A DNA stretch of 64,000 nt from Pseudoalteromonas apostichopi (GTDB lineage: Bacteria > Pseudomonadota > Gammaproteobacteria > Enterobacterales > Alteromonadaceae), in NCBI RefSeq assembly GCF_030297135.1, contig NZ_AP028066.1, forward strand, positions 1 through 64,000, written 5' to 3'. The translations under genes and the position numbers were made by a program. Numbering within the stretch: position 1 is the stretch's first letter; each line of letters starts with the position of its first letter. The notes beneath the pieces are model-generated. The model ran no database searches and had not been told where the DNA came from. It was given only the letters and a program-made list of their open reading frames with translations. Positions 1 through 9,090 of this stretch are shown piece by piece.

Positions 1-1610
1 TGGCCAATCCACCAACCTTTAAAAGGTGGAACGTCATGGTTTGCTATCATTAATAAGCTTTGAGGAGCAAAATGCTCAGCGGCTAAAAACTCGCCTTGAT
101 AATCTTTTTCGAAATAAAACAGTCCATTAGAATATATTGCGCTCGCTTTTAGAGCTTCACGTACTTCATTCGGTACAACTCCTAAATCTTCACCAATCAC
201 CACACATTGATTAAGGTGAGATTCAATTTTAAGCACCGCTAATAAATGCTCAAATGGATAATAGACATAACAACCATCTTGCTGTGAATTATTTTTGAAG
301 CACCACCAAAGTCGACGAATTGCCATTACATGGTCAATTCTCAGACCTCCAACGTCTTCCATATTGGCTCGGATAAGCGAACGATAGAATGCAAAGTTGT
401 CCTTGCTTAACTTTTGCGGATTAAGGGCTGGTAGCCCCCAGTTTTGGCCATGCTCAGCCCAAGGATCTGGCGGTGCGCCGACATGCGCACCTTCGGCAAA
501 AAGTTCGTTTTGGCTTTTAAACTCACTACCATCACCTGCACACCCAACAGCTAAATCATTGATTAGGCCAATAGCCATACCACTATCACGGGCTGCTTGT
601 TGGCATATATTTAATTGTGAATGCGCTTGCCATTGTAAGTAACTTGCATAATCACGATCGCCAACCAGCATGGTGGATAGGCTACGCTTATGCGTATCAC
701 AAAAAATCGCGAACTGTTCTTTTCGATCTGGTGAGGCAAACTCGCAAAAGTGCTGATACAAACAACTAAATACTTGATATTTGAATTCACTGACCGATGT
801 GTAATCGATGTAAGACGAATTGGGTTGCGGCTTATCTGCTAATAATTTAGTAAGTACCTTATTATTTTTGGCGTCCTCGCATTGCGATACAGCAATATAT
901 AAAGGATTTAATAAAGCTCGGGAATTTGGGCTATAAGGGCTTGCTCTTTCTGGGCTATGCTCAAATAATAAATGCAAGGGATTAAGTAGCACATAATCCA
1001 TATTTTGTGCTGCTGCTTCTTGAATCAGCTTTTCTAAATCCGCAAAATCACCGATACCTAAACCATCTTCATTACATAAGCTATAAAGCTGAATAGATAA
1101 ACCTAAACGCTTTTTATCATCAATAGAAAAACATTCTTTTGGTACTACCCAAAGTTGGCTGTGAGACTGCTGATCTGCAACAGAAATTAGCGCATCATGA
1201 TATCCAATCGGCATGTCAGGAACCGGTAAAGCGAGTTCGAGATAACGTATGCCATTTAAACCATAATCTCCGAGTACCTCTAAACCCTGTAAGTTTTCAC
1301 GGGTAAAGTAAATATTTAACGAAGGAACGCTTAATGTGCATGATCGTGATAACAAACGTTCATCTAAGCGTACTTTCAAAATAGGCTGATGTGCCTCAAC
1401 AATACTTGTTTGAGGCAACAAATTCAGCCAAGTACCTGCATCTAATGCAAAATTAAGTTGCTTAATTGCATCTTCATCTTGAGTATCGATACCACAACAA
1501 CTAAGTGCCTGCTTACGTGTACTTTCATCGAAAATAACATGTTCGCCAGTGTACTTAGTGTATTCATAGCCTATGCCATGCAGGTAATATAACTGCGAAA
1601 GTGACTGCAT
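1..1610 (-). CDS. malQ: 4-alpha-glucanotransferase (amylomaltase, GH77), 3' end outside the window
   Basis: This leftward reading frame is open from an ATG at 1610 to the window edge, about 536 codons, so the C-terminus is missing. The product transfers 1,4-alpha-glucan segments between maltodextrins in the cytoplasm. The GH77 signature is clear: RIDHVMAIRRLWW, with the family's nucleophile Asp, then GEDLG with the acid/base Glu, and later NHDVPPFKGWW. An N-terminal stretch of about 160 residues precedes the catalytic core, as in E. coli MalQ. The CBM48 gene upstream on the same strand stops 8 bases before this start, so the two are probably co-transcribed in glycogen or maltodextrin turnover. 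The family assignment is firm; the real length cannot be judged here. Confidence 0.93.
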   Translation of the reverse strand, partial: MQSLSQLYYLHGIGYEYTKYTGEHVIFDESTRKQALSCCGIDTQDEDAIKQLNFALDAGTWLNLLPQTSIVEAHQPILKVRLDERLLSRSCTLSVPSLNIYFTRENLQGLEVLGDYGLNGIRYLELALPVPDMPIGYHDALISVADQQSHSQLWVVPKECFSIDDKKRLGLSIQLYSLCNEDGLGIGDFADLEKLIQEAAAQNMDYVLLNPLHLLFEHSPERASPYSPNSRALLNPLYIAVSQCEDAKNNKVLTKLLADKPQPNSSYIDYTSVSEFKYQVFSCLYQHFCEFASPDRKEQFAIFCDTHKRSLSTMLVGDRDYASYLQWQAHSQLNICQQAARDSGMAIGLINDLAVGCAGDGSEFKSQNELFAEGAHVGAPPDPWAEHGQNWGLPALNPQKLSKDNFAFYRSLIRANMEDVGGLRIDHVMAIRRLWWCFKNNSQQDGCYVYYPFEHLLAVLKIESHLNQCVVIGEDLGVVPNEVREALKASAIYSNGLFYFEKDYQGEFLAAEHFAPQSLLMIANHDVPPFKGWWIG

Positions 1611-1618
1611 TAAAACAC

Positions 1619-1918
1619 CTAAGCGCGCTGGGTATTAACAATGCTGTTATCAGTACCAAAACCGTTAGGAATATAACCATCAGCTTGGTGATCGTTGTCC
1701 CATGTTTCGCCGTTAATTAAGTAGCGGAAATGAAATTCTTGATCTAAAGGTAAACGCTGTTTGTATTTGAAAACTTGTTCTTTTTTATTGAACTTCATTG
1801 GCACTGGTTGCCAATCTGTAAATTCTGCGACTAATTGCACATCATCAGCGTCAGGGTGTTGGAATTCAAAGGTAACTTCGGTTTCGTCTTTAGTTTTAAA
1901 AAAACGTTTACTTAACAT
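1619..1918 (-). CDS. Stand-alone CBM48/isoamylase-N-like glycogen-binding domain protein
   Basis: A 99-residue protein made of one predicted beta-sandwich. The motifs VQLVAEFTDWQPVPM, FKYKQRLPLDQEFHFRYLI and GETWDNDHQADGYIPNGFG match CBM48/AMPK-beta glycogen-binding domains, where Trp and Lys/Asn residues hold the glucan. I place the start at the ATG at 1918 because GGAG lies 6 bases upstream; an ATG 21 bases earlier lacks such a site. No catalytic domain is attached. It sits directly upstream of malQ, so a role as a glycogen-binding accessory in the same operon is a reasonable inference. Family assignment is good; the role is inferred from its neighbour. Confidence 0.8.
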   Translation of the reverse strand: MLSKRFFKTKDETEVTFEFQHPDADDVQLVAEFTDWQPVPMKFNKKEQVFKYKQRLPLDQEFHFRYLINGETWDNDHQADGYIPNGFGTDNSIVNTQRA

Positions 1919-3086
1919 AGTGGGCTCCAATTCAACCAATTGGTAAATTAATCCTTGCCACAGTCCCGCACTAATAAATCATTGAGCGGAAACTGTGCGT
2001 TGCAGGTTTTGCTATCTTGCTTACAAAAACATCAAGTTCGTGTTAGTAAATCAAACCTATATTTACGCATTATGACAGTGCAACTGTTTATTTTTTGCAC
2101 CAAAATAGTGCGTAAAACATACAAAATTACAACAATCATATTGCTATATTATTACGAGCAATAACTGAACCAAGTTGATGGTAAAATATACTTTATTTTC
2201 AGCGTCATTTTTATCAGCTCTCTACATAACTTATAAAAAGTAGATAACAATTTAGGTTGGGTAAAGTGAATAAAATTGAAGTGATTAATTAGAGTAAAAG
2301 CACCAAAAGAGACACTACTTCACTCATCAAAAAACATTAGCTAATTATTTCCAAAAATGAAAACTTGTTTACGCCACACTGTTTTTATAAATAAACCAAC
2401 AAAATAAGTAAAAACAAAGTTTAAATTCTTAACTACTTACTATGCTACTACCACATAAATTATTAAAAAATAAAATTATAAAACAACCGTTAACTTCAAC
2501 ATTGTCCAATTAACGTTTTTAAAAATTATCTCAGTAAAAGTATAAAAACAATAAGTAGAAAAGCGTAAATTAAAAGCTGAAAGCCATTCATCAAATTATA
2601 GTACGCATTGCTAAACCTGCAATGTAATAGCAATTTGTTCTGACACAGAAATCTATATTTACAGAGTCATCTCTATCAAAATTAATAACACCACCTGAAA
2701 CTCTATAGATAATAAATAAAACTAAAAACCTATGGATAAAATAATTAAATATATAAACTTTAAAATTTAAAAACAAAACAACCAGAACGATATTGGGTAC
2801 AAATGTAAAAATTTAAAACCTTTTAGTAACCAGATTTAAAAACTAATAACAAAAATTGTTTTAGCAACACAAACAAAATAGTATAAAAGTTATAGGAAAA
2901 CCACCCTAATGCAACCTTAAAGTTGTATACACATAACACTAAACGCTATGAATTTTCACATTAAGCACTCATCCAAACCCCAAAGTATGAGAAAGACTTT
3001 GTCTATCTTAAACACAAACAATATACTCAATTCATTAACTGGTGAGGTTTTATAGTAAAACAAAAACACCAAAACGGTAGTAATTT
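1919..3086. other. AT-rich gene-free stretch
   Basis: About 1.17 kb with no convincing gene. The short open frames here (for example 2591-2776 on the minus strand) have low-complexity translations and no ribosome binding site. From about 2180 to 3080 the plus strand is dominated by A and T with many A-runs. It must hold the promoters of the leftward CBM48-malQ pair and the rightward GGDEF-EAL gene. I cannot place either with confidence, and I see no RNA gene or mobile-element end. Confidence 0.5.
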
Positions 3087-5009
3087 ATGGCTAATACTCT
3101 TCGAATTTTATCTATATGTATTATAACTCTAATAGCTTTTATATACGGCTTTAATATCTTTTTGACTAAACAAGTCAATGATTTAGTTTATGCTCCTAAA
3201 GGCATAGACATACATACCTTCGAACAAGGGCAAGTAAATGTTGTTGCTGCCCCTTGGTATAATCTTGTTTTAAGTGGACAGCACTTAATTTACAACAACG
3301 ACATCGCTTATATTGTAATTAATGTCACAGCGGATTCTGTAATTACAACGAGTGCTTCAGACCTTGTACTTGCTACGCTTTTAGCACCTATTAACATAAT
3401 CATCTTGCTGTTATTAGCGTTAGCTGTAAGTTGGCTAGTAAGTTTAAGATTCAAAAATAAAATAGAAAATCAAAGACTTGATTTTCTTAACAATCAATTT
3501 ATAGAATTGCTCAGTGGCCTAAATATTGCCATCAATTCTCATCATACAAAACGTACTCAACTTGAACAGTTACAAAATAACTTTCAATCTCTAAGTACAT
3601 ATATCACTAATTACACCCGCGAAACTGAAGTCAGTATTTATCAAGATAAATTGACCCACCTTATTGATCGACATGCTTATATAGAGCATCTTGCCAAACA
3701 GCTAAGAATTGCAGAAGTTAATAAGTTTAGCTGCGCATTATTATTTATTGATTTAGATGGATTTAAACAGGTTAATGACTCTTTTGGTCATAGCTTTGGA
3801 GATGATGTTTTAATTCAAGTTGCATCTCGTTTAAGTAGTGTTTTACGCCATCATAAAATAAGTAACATTTCACCAATTAGTCAATTAGAACAAAACCTAG
3901 CTCGACTTGGAGGTGATGAATTTTCTATCTTCATTAACTTGAAAGATAATAAAGGAAAGGCATTAGAAGTTGCACAGAATGTGTTGCATGAAATTGAACG
4001 CGACTTTGTCTTAGGTAATAAGCTGATAAAAATTAGTGCCAGTATTGGCATTGCTGTTTATCCCGATAGTGCAGCTACTCCACAAGCATTATTACAAATG
4101 GCAGATGTGGCTATGTACCGGGCTAAAACTGACGGCCGCGGAATATTTAAGGTGTATTCACCTGAAATGGGCAAAAAAATTCGCCGCTACCACTACTTGT
4201 TAGAAGAGATGCGTCTTGCGATTTCCAGTAATAGTTTTCATCTATCTTTCCAACCCATAGTCCACGTAGATGACTGTGCTATTGACTACTTTGAAGCGCT
4301 CGTTAGGTGGGAGCACCCAGTTGAAGGTTTCATTACACCAGATGAGTTTATCCCTATTGCTGAAGAGTCAAACCTGATATTGGAACTCGGCGATTGGATC
4401 ATGCTTGAATCATGTCGGCAAATGTCAGCTTGGTACAATGCCGGTATGAATAAAGTTTCTATTTCGGTTAATTTATCCGGCGTCCAATTAAAGCATTACG
4501 ACATTTATGAGTGGGTAATGGAAAAGCTTGCTAAAACTGGGCTACCAGCAAAAGCGCTAATGCTAGAAATTACCGAATCAACTTTAATCAAAGCAAGCAA
4601 TAAGATTATAGAATCATTAGAAAAGCTTCGAGGGGAAGGGATCACTATTGCAATTGATGATTTTGGTACAGGGTTTAGCTCTTTAAGTACCCTTGCAGAC
4701 TTACCTATAGATGTGATCAAGCTCGATAAGTTGTTTGTGTCACAAGCTAACGATAACCTTAAGTATAATGAAATCATGCATTCGGTTAGCGAGCTTGGCC
4801 GCAAACTCGGTTTGAAAATCGTTGCCGAAGGGGTTGAAGAACTCGCTCAATTTGAGTTAGTTAAATCGATGGGCATTAACTGTGTTCAAGGCTACTTAGT
4901 TAGTCATCCTGAGTCATCAGTTAATGTTGGCCATAAAGTCTTGCAGGATAACATTAACTTTGTGTCTGTCACTGGGACAGGGGTTTGGAATATACAGCAG
5001 CCGCTTTAG
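3087..5009 (+). CDS. Membrane-anchored GGDEF-EAL cyclic-di-GMP enzyme
   Basis: A 640-residue bifunctional c-di-GMP protein. A membrane segment lies near residues 7-27, a periplasmic loop of about 70 residues follows, and a second membrane segment lies near 95-118. A GGDEF domain follows, with the intact GGDEF motif at residues 275-279, then an EAL domain with EAL at 403-405. The EAL half keeps EITES, DDFGTGFSSL, IKLDK and VAEGVE, so phosphodiesterase activity looks intact. The inhibitory RxxD I-site expected just before GGDEF is absent: the residues there are QLEQNLARL. It may be bifunctional or mainly a phosphodiesterase with a GTP-binding GGDEF domain. The periplasmic part resembles no sensor I know. 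The next gene starts 9 bases downstream on the same strand. Confidence 0.93.
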   Translation: MANTLRILSICIITLIAFIYGFNIFLTKQVNDLVYAPKGIDIHTFEQGQVNVVAAPWYNLVLSGQHLIYNNDIAYIVINVTADSVITTSASDLVLATLLAPINIIILLLLALAVSWLVSLRFKNKIENQRLDFLNNQFIELLSGLNIAINSHHTKRTQLEQLQNNFQSLSTYITNYTRETEVSIYQDKLTHLIDRHAYIEHLAKQLRIAEVNKFSCALLFIDLDGFKQVNDSFGHSFGDDVLIQVASRLSSVLRHHKISNISPISQLEQNLARLGGDEFSIFINLKDNKGKALEVAQNVLHEIERDFVLGNKLIKISASIGIAVYPDSAATPQALLQMADVAMYRAKTDGRGIFKVYSPEMGKKIRRYHYLLEEMRLAISSNSFHLSFQPIVHVDDCAIDYFEALVRWEHPVEGFITPDEFIPIAEESNLILELGDWIMLESCRQMSAWYNAGMNKVSISVNLSGVQLKHYDIYEWVMEKLAKTGLPAKALMLEITESTLIKASNKIIESLEKLRGEGITIAIDDFGTGFSSLSTLADLPIDVIKLDKLFVSQANDNLKYNEIMHSVSELGRKLGLKIVAEGVEELAQFELVKSMGINCVQGYLVSHPESSVNVGHKVLQDNINFVSVTGTGVWNIQQPL

Positions 5010-5018
5010 TAAGTTATA

Positions 5019-5975
5019 ATGAACACATTATTCAAAGCCACTCCCTTGTTAATGTTAAAAAAAAGCTTACTTACGGTATTAACCTTGTCAGTCACCGTCA
5101 TCGGATTGTTGATTGCTTCATCCATTTACACCCTGTACAGCAAAAAACGTTTAACTGTAGATCCGAAACTGAGAGAAATTTCAGGGATTGAATTTGATAA
5201 ATTTAACCGGCTTTGGGCGATTAATGACAGTGGCGATCAGCCAAAACTCTACCGCCTTAATGAAGATGGTTCAATTGCAAAAGAAATTTTGGTAACCAAT
5301 GCTAAAAATATTGATTGGGAAGATATGACGCAAAATAAATTTGGTCACTTCTTTTTAGGAGATTTTGGCAATAATAAAAACGACAGAAAATGGCTAACCA
5401 TTTATAAAATAGAAAATCCTATCGACATCAAAAGCGACACCACAGAAGCAGAGATAATCAAATTTACTTACCCAGAGATGGATGGCAGCCCTATTCAACC
5501 TGATCAACGTAACTTTGATTTAGAAGCCTTTGTAGCGCTTGGCCGACACCTATACCTATTTACTAAAAATCGTACTGAACCATTCGATGGTATTACGAAA
5601 GTTTATAAAGTTGGTGATCATGCTGCTAATTTTGATGCTGAATTGATTGATTCGTTTCAAACTTGCACCACAATGGAAAAGCTATGTTGGATCACATCTG
5701 CGGCCCTCAGCCCAGACCGGAGCAAATTGGTTCTTCTTGATTCCACCAGCATTTGGTTATTTGAAAACTTTCAAGGCGATAAGTTTTTCTCAGCCGATGT
5801 ATCACGTATTGATTTAGGTATCGTAACTCAAAAAGAAGCTATCACCTTTTATGATGACAACACCATTGTCTTTACTGACGAAGAATTTAAAGGCATAGGT
5901 GGGAATGCTTATGTCATAAAACTCGATGAAGTTGAAAAAAAAGTCATCCGCAAAGCGCCCAGATCCAATCAATAG
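5019..5975 (+). CDS. Membrane-anchored beta-propeller protein (SdiA-regulated/phytase-esterase-like)
   Basis: A 318-residue protein with a hydrophobic segment near residues 15-38, probably an uncleaved anchor or signal. The rest is a predicted all-beta propeller. Motifs such as LREISGIEFDKFNRLWAIND, DWEDMTQ, FLGDFGNN and a Glu-Ala-Phe-Val stretch resemble the SdiA-regulated and esterase-like phytase propeller families. Their biochemical roles are mostly unproven. It starts 9 bases after the GGDEF-EAL gene and is probably co-transcribed with it, which hints at a surface or signalling role, though nothing shows this directly. It converges on the next gene with only 10 bases between stop codons. 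The fold assignment is moderate and the function unknown. Confidence 0.6.
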   Translation: MNTLFKATPLLMLKKSLLTVLTLSVTVIGLLIASSIYTLYSKKRLTVDPKLREISGIEFDKFNRLWAINDSGDQPKLYRLNEDGSIAKEILVTNAKNIDWEDMTQNKFGHFFLGDFGNNKNDRKWLTIYKIENPIDIKSDTTEAEIIKFTYPEMDGSPIQPDQRNFDLEAFVALGRHLYLFTKNRTEPFDGITKVYKVGDHAANFDAELIDSFQTCTTMEKLCWITSAALSPDRSKLVLLDSTSIWLFENFQGDKFFSADVSRIDLGIVTQKEAITFYDDNTIVFTDEEFKGIGGNAYVIKLDEVEKKVIRKAPRSNQ

Positions 5976-5985
5976 AGAAGAGGCA

Positions 5986-7140
5986 TTATTTAGAGAGTGC
6001 TTTTTCAACATCAACGCCTAAAATCAGTACGCCTATCTGATGTTTTTTTTCATCGAATATAGGCACGCTGAACTGTACTTGAAAATGTTTAGTCGACTCA
6101 TCAAACTCCAAGGTATCAATGTAGTAGTCATCTTCTTGCTGATACATATTTAAAAATTTAGCTTCATCACCCTGCCAATAGTCGGTTGTGACTGCACTAA
6201 TAATGACATTTTTACCTTGTTTATCTGTGACAATTATTTCAGTAATGATGCCTTGCATCTGCCTTTGCCACACTTGTAAGAATTGTGAACCTTCAAGCTT
6301 TAGGTAGCTTTCAGCCATAATCGGCTTATTATCAATAACCTGCTGTTCCCACAGATTATCAAACTGCTCTAACTCTTCACTCGAAATTAGTTGCCTGTTA
6401 CTTTTTTTTACGGCTTGTTGCACCAGCTCTGCATTAGCTAATACTTTTATTTGTTCAAAAAGCGCTCGCACTAAGGATTGTTTTTCGATTTTTGACAATA
6501 CAAAGGGGCTTTGTGAACAGCTACTTATGTGGCTGTTAAAAGCATTTAAAAATTCAGGAAACTCCTCAAGCGTTTTATTTGCAGCAAATAAGCCCAAAGG
6601 CACATAACGGTAAAATGTTTGTTTATATTCATCTGGCTTTATTTGTAACTGCACAGCGTTGAATTCAAACTCTTCTAAATCAAGCAATATTCTATCTACC
6701 CGCTGCTTTTTGAATACTTTGATAAGCTCTTGGGTCGTGTTGACTTCGACTTCTATTTTCCGATTAGTTAATTGATACCAATCAGCCTGATGGCTGCCTC
6801 TTACGACTCCATAACGAAGATCGTGTTCGGCTATCGAAGCCGAATCAGCATGGGTAAACCAGTACCAGTTTTCTAGAAACATAGGGGCTGAGAGCTCACC
6901 ATACTCTTGCATTTGCGATAACAGGTTTGCAGTAAAGTAACCATCAAGCCGGTTTAGCTGCACTTCCCTTTTAGCCCTTAACCAAGGTAGTTTCTGTAAC
7001 TTAAATGGCACATTGATTTGCTTAAAAATACATTCAACATGAGTTATTGCGTTGTGAGGTGCATTAAGGGGAAGGTTAGTACCTAACTGAAAAGGCTGAG
7101 CCACAGTGAGTGAGAGCAATAATGAAGCAAGCATCGACAT
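5986..7140 (-). CDS. Periplasmic SBP_bac_3-like protein with C-terminal Cache/PDC-like domain
   Basis: A 384-residue exported protein. Residues 1-14 are a short hydrophobic signal. Residues of about 20-230 resemble the extracellular solute-binding (SBP_bac_3, TIGR02285-like) fold: LPWLRAKREVQLNRLDGYF, then a second lobe with YVPLGLFAANK. After a helical linker, residues of about 285-384 look like a single Cache/PDC sensor domain, with TTDYWQGDEAKF, YYIDTLEFDE and FSVPIFDEKKHQIGVLILGV. Cache domains normally sit in membrane receptors, yet no membrane helix or output domain follows. The likely role is a soluble ligand-binding accessory in the periplasm. A slightly longer start is possible because the signal peptide is short. 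Domain calls are from pattern only. Confidence 0.62.
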   Translation of the reverse strand: MSMLASLLLSLTVAQPFQLGTNLPLNAPHNAITHVECIFKQINVPFKLQKLPWLRAKREVQLNRLDGYFTANLLSQMQEYGELSAPMFLENWYWFTHADSASIAEHDLRYGVVRGSHQADWYQLTNRKIEVEVNTTQELIKVFKKQRVDRILLDLEEFEFNAVQLQIKPDEYKQTFYRYVPLGLFAANKTLEEFPEFLNAFNSHISSCSQSPFVLSKIEKQSLVRALFEQIKVLANAELVQQAVKKSNRQLISSEELEQFDNLWEQQVIDNKPIMAESYLKLEGSQFLQVWQRQMQGIITEIIVTDKQGKNVIISAVTTDYWQGDEAKFLNMYQQEDDYYIDTLEFDESTKHFQVQFSVPIFDEKKHQIGVLILGVDVEKALSK

Positions 7141-7205
7141 AAGCCCAAATAACTAACAAATTAAAGTCATTATAGACAATAGAGCCAGTTTTACCCGATA
7201 AAGGG

Positions 7206-7634
7206 TTAACGCTTAAACTTCGTCTCTAAAATCACCGACGACGTTGTTCGCTCCACGCCATCCAAGTTACCAATATCATCTAAAAGGTGGCTAAGTTTTT
7301 CTAGGTTTTGCGCTTGAACAACAGCAATAAGATCAAATTCACCACTAATTGCATAGAGCTGTGAAATAGCATCAATCTGCTTTAACTCAAGGTTAGTTTT
7401 GGTAGTGAGTTTTTGCTTAACTTTAATCGACACATGCGCCGATACCATTTGGCTCAAATAGGCATCACCATAGTCTACACTATAGCCTTTGATTACACCT
7501 GTTTCTTCTAATTTTAACATTCGACTTTGCACTGTTGATCGCGATAAGTTAAGCGCTCTAGCAAGGTCTGAAATACTCGCACGAGCATTGGTTCTTAAAA
7601 TAGCTAATAGTTTTTCATCTTGTGCAGTTATCAA
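7206..7634 (-). CDS. Lrp/AsnC-family transcriptional regulator
   Basis: A winged-helix regulator of 142 residues if it starts at the TTG at 7634. The N-terminal helix-turn-helix is seen in NARASISDLARALNLSRST, followed by the RAM ligand-binding domain with GEFDLIAVVQAQ. I prefer this TTG because GGAG lies 8 bases upstream and it gives a normal Lrp N-terminus (MITAQDEKLLAIL). The upstream in-frame ATG at 7676 has no ribosome binding site and would add 14 unusual residues. The gene is divergent from astC, with about 200 bases between them. Lrp-type proteins often control adjacent amino-acid catabolic genes, so it is a good candidate regulator of the ast operon. That link is inferred from position. 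Confidence 0.85.
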   Translation of the reverse strand: MITAQDEKLLAILRTNARASISDLARALNLSRSTVQSRMLKLEETGVIKGYSVDYGDAYLSQMVSAHVSIKVKQKLTTKTNLELKQIDAISQLYAISGEFDLIAVVQAQNLEKLSHLLDDIGNLDGVERTTSSVILETKFKR

Positions 7635-7838
7635 TTTGACTACTCCGTTCGTTAATTTGCTTTTTATTTTAGTCATTTTTCACAAAATAGCACTGCAAAT
7701 TTAAGTCTCTAACCCAGATAATAAGAAAAATAGATAAGAAAAATAATCTCATCGTGCTTAATTAGGCAGGAACGGCTTAACTGACCTATTTTTTGCAATT
7801 TAACTTTTTTCATACTAAGCCAGATTTAGGTGCAATAA

Positions 7839-9044
7839 ATGCAAGTAACAAGAGAACTTTTTAACGACGTAATGGTACCAAACTACAATCCATCAGAGGT
7901 TATTCCTGTTCGCGGTGAAGGCTCACGTGTTTGGGATCAAAACGGTAAAGAATTTATCGATTTTGCAGGTGGTATTGCTGTTAATTGTTTAGGCCATTGT
8001 CACCCGGCTCTTGTCAATGCGCTTAAAGAGCAAGGCGAAAAAATTTGGCACTTATCAAACGTTATGACGAATGAGCCGGCACTGCGTTTAGCTAAAAAGC
8101 TAACAGACGCAACATTTGCAGATAAAGTATATTTTGCAAACTCAGGTGCCGAAGCCAATGAAGCAGCATTAAAGCTAGCACGTCGTTGGGCATTAGATGT
8201 CCATGGTGAGCAAAAGAATCAAATCATCGCCTTCAACAAAGGTTTCCACGGTCGTACATTCTTCACTGTTACTGTCGGTGGCCAAGCGGCTTACTCTGAT
8301 GGTTTCGGGCCTAAGCCAGCTGCAGTCGATCACTGTGACTATAATGACTTAGCTGCTTTTGAAGCGCTTATCAGTGACAACACTTGTGCCGTTATGATGG
8401 AACCTTTACAAGGTGAAGGCGGTATTATTTCGCCAACTAACGAGTTCGTTAAAGGCGTTCGTGCGTTATGTGATAAGCACAATGCATTACTTATTTTTGA
8501 TGAAGTACAAACTGGTGTCGGCCGCACAGGCGATTTATATGCATATCAAGGTTTAGATGTAACGCCAGATATTCTTACGACTGCAAAAGCATTAGGTGGT
8601 GGTTTCCCAATTGGTGCAATGATTACAACGGCTAGCATTGCAGAGCATTTAAAAGTGGGTACCCATGGTTCTACTTACGGTGGTAACCCACTTGCTTGTG
8701 CAGTAGCAGAAGCTGCTTTTGATACTGTAAATACAGCAGAAGTACTAGCAGGTGTTAAAGAGCGTGAACAACTTTTACGTGACGGTTTTGCTGCAATCAA
8801 CGAAAAATACGACGTGTTTAGTGAAGTACGTGGTAAAGGTCTATTATTAGGTGGGGTTCTTAACAGCAAATTTGAAGGCCGTGCACGTGACTTCCTAGTA
8901 GCAAGCACAAAACATGGTTTAATGAGTCTTGTTGCTGGTACAAATGTTGTTCGCTTTACACCGTCTTTAGTGATTCCATTAGAGGATATCAAAGAAGGTT
9001 TAGCTCGCTTTGAAAAAGCGGTTGCAGACGTTGTAAACGGTTAA
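7839..9044 (+). CDS. astC: Succinylornithine/acetylornithine transaminase (class III aminotransferase)
   Basis: A 401-residue PLP enzyme that transaminates N2-succinylornithine in arginine catabolism; close relatives act on acetylornithine (ArgD), and some do both. Visible motifs are FANSGAEANEAALKLARR, NKGFHGRTF, IFDEVQTGVGRTG and the PLP lysine K250 in TTAKALGGGFPIGAM. GSTYGGNPLACAVA near residue 280 is also typical. The ATG at 7839 has AGGTG just upstream. It is the first gene of astC-astA-astD-DUF1338, and this context points to the catabolic role rather than arginine synthesis. A strong hairpin lies between it and astA. A divergent Lrp-type gene precedes it. Confidence 0.93.
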   Translation: MQVTRELFNDVMVPNYNPSEVIPVRGEGSRVWDQNGKEFIDFAGGIAVNCLGHCHPALVNALKEQGEKIWHLSNVMTNEPALRLAKKLTDATFADKVYFANSGAEANEAALKLARRWALDVHGEQKNQIIAFNKGFHGRTFFTVTVGGQAAYSDGFGPKPAAVDHCDYNDLAAFEALISDNTCAVMMEPLQGEGGIISPTNEFVKGVRALCDKHNALLIFDEVQTGVGRTGDLYAYQGLDVTPDILTTAKALGGGFPIGAMITTASIAEHLKVGTHGSTYGGNPLACAVAEAAFDTVNTAEVLAGVKEREQLLRDGFAAINEKYDVFSEVRGKGLLLGGVLNSKFEGRARDFLVASTKHGLMSLVAGTNVVRFTPSLVIPLEDIKEGLARFEKAVADVVNG

Positions 9045-9052
9045 TCCTAGTT

Positions 9053-9075
9053 GGCGCATGCTTTAAGCATGCGCC
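9053..9075 (+). repeat. Perfect inverted repeat between astC and astA
   Basis: The 11-base arms GGCGCATGCTT and AAGCATGCGCC are separated by one base and form a very stable hairpin just after the astC stop. No T-run follows; the astA ribosome binding site GGAG begins 4 bases later. It is therefore not a standard terminator. It may stabilise the upstream mRNA, be a processing site, or tune astA translation. Confidence 0.75.
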
Positions 9076-9090
9076 ATTGGAGTGCACTTA

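Noticed and set aside
1955..2164. Plus-strand 69-codon frame upstream of the CBM48 gene
   Set aside because: No ribosome binding site or recognisable domain; it overlaps the probable promoter of the leftward genes.
2591..2776. Minus-strand 61-codon frame in the AT-rich stretch
   Set aside because: Low-complexity Phe/Ile/Tyr translation as expected from AT-rich DNA, with no ribosome binding site.
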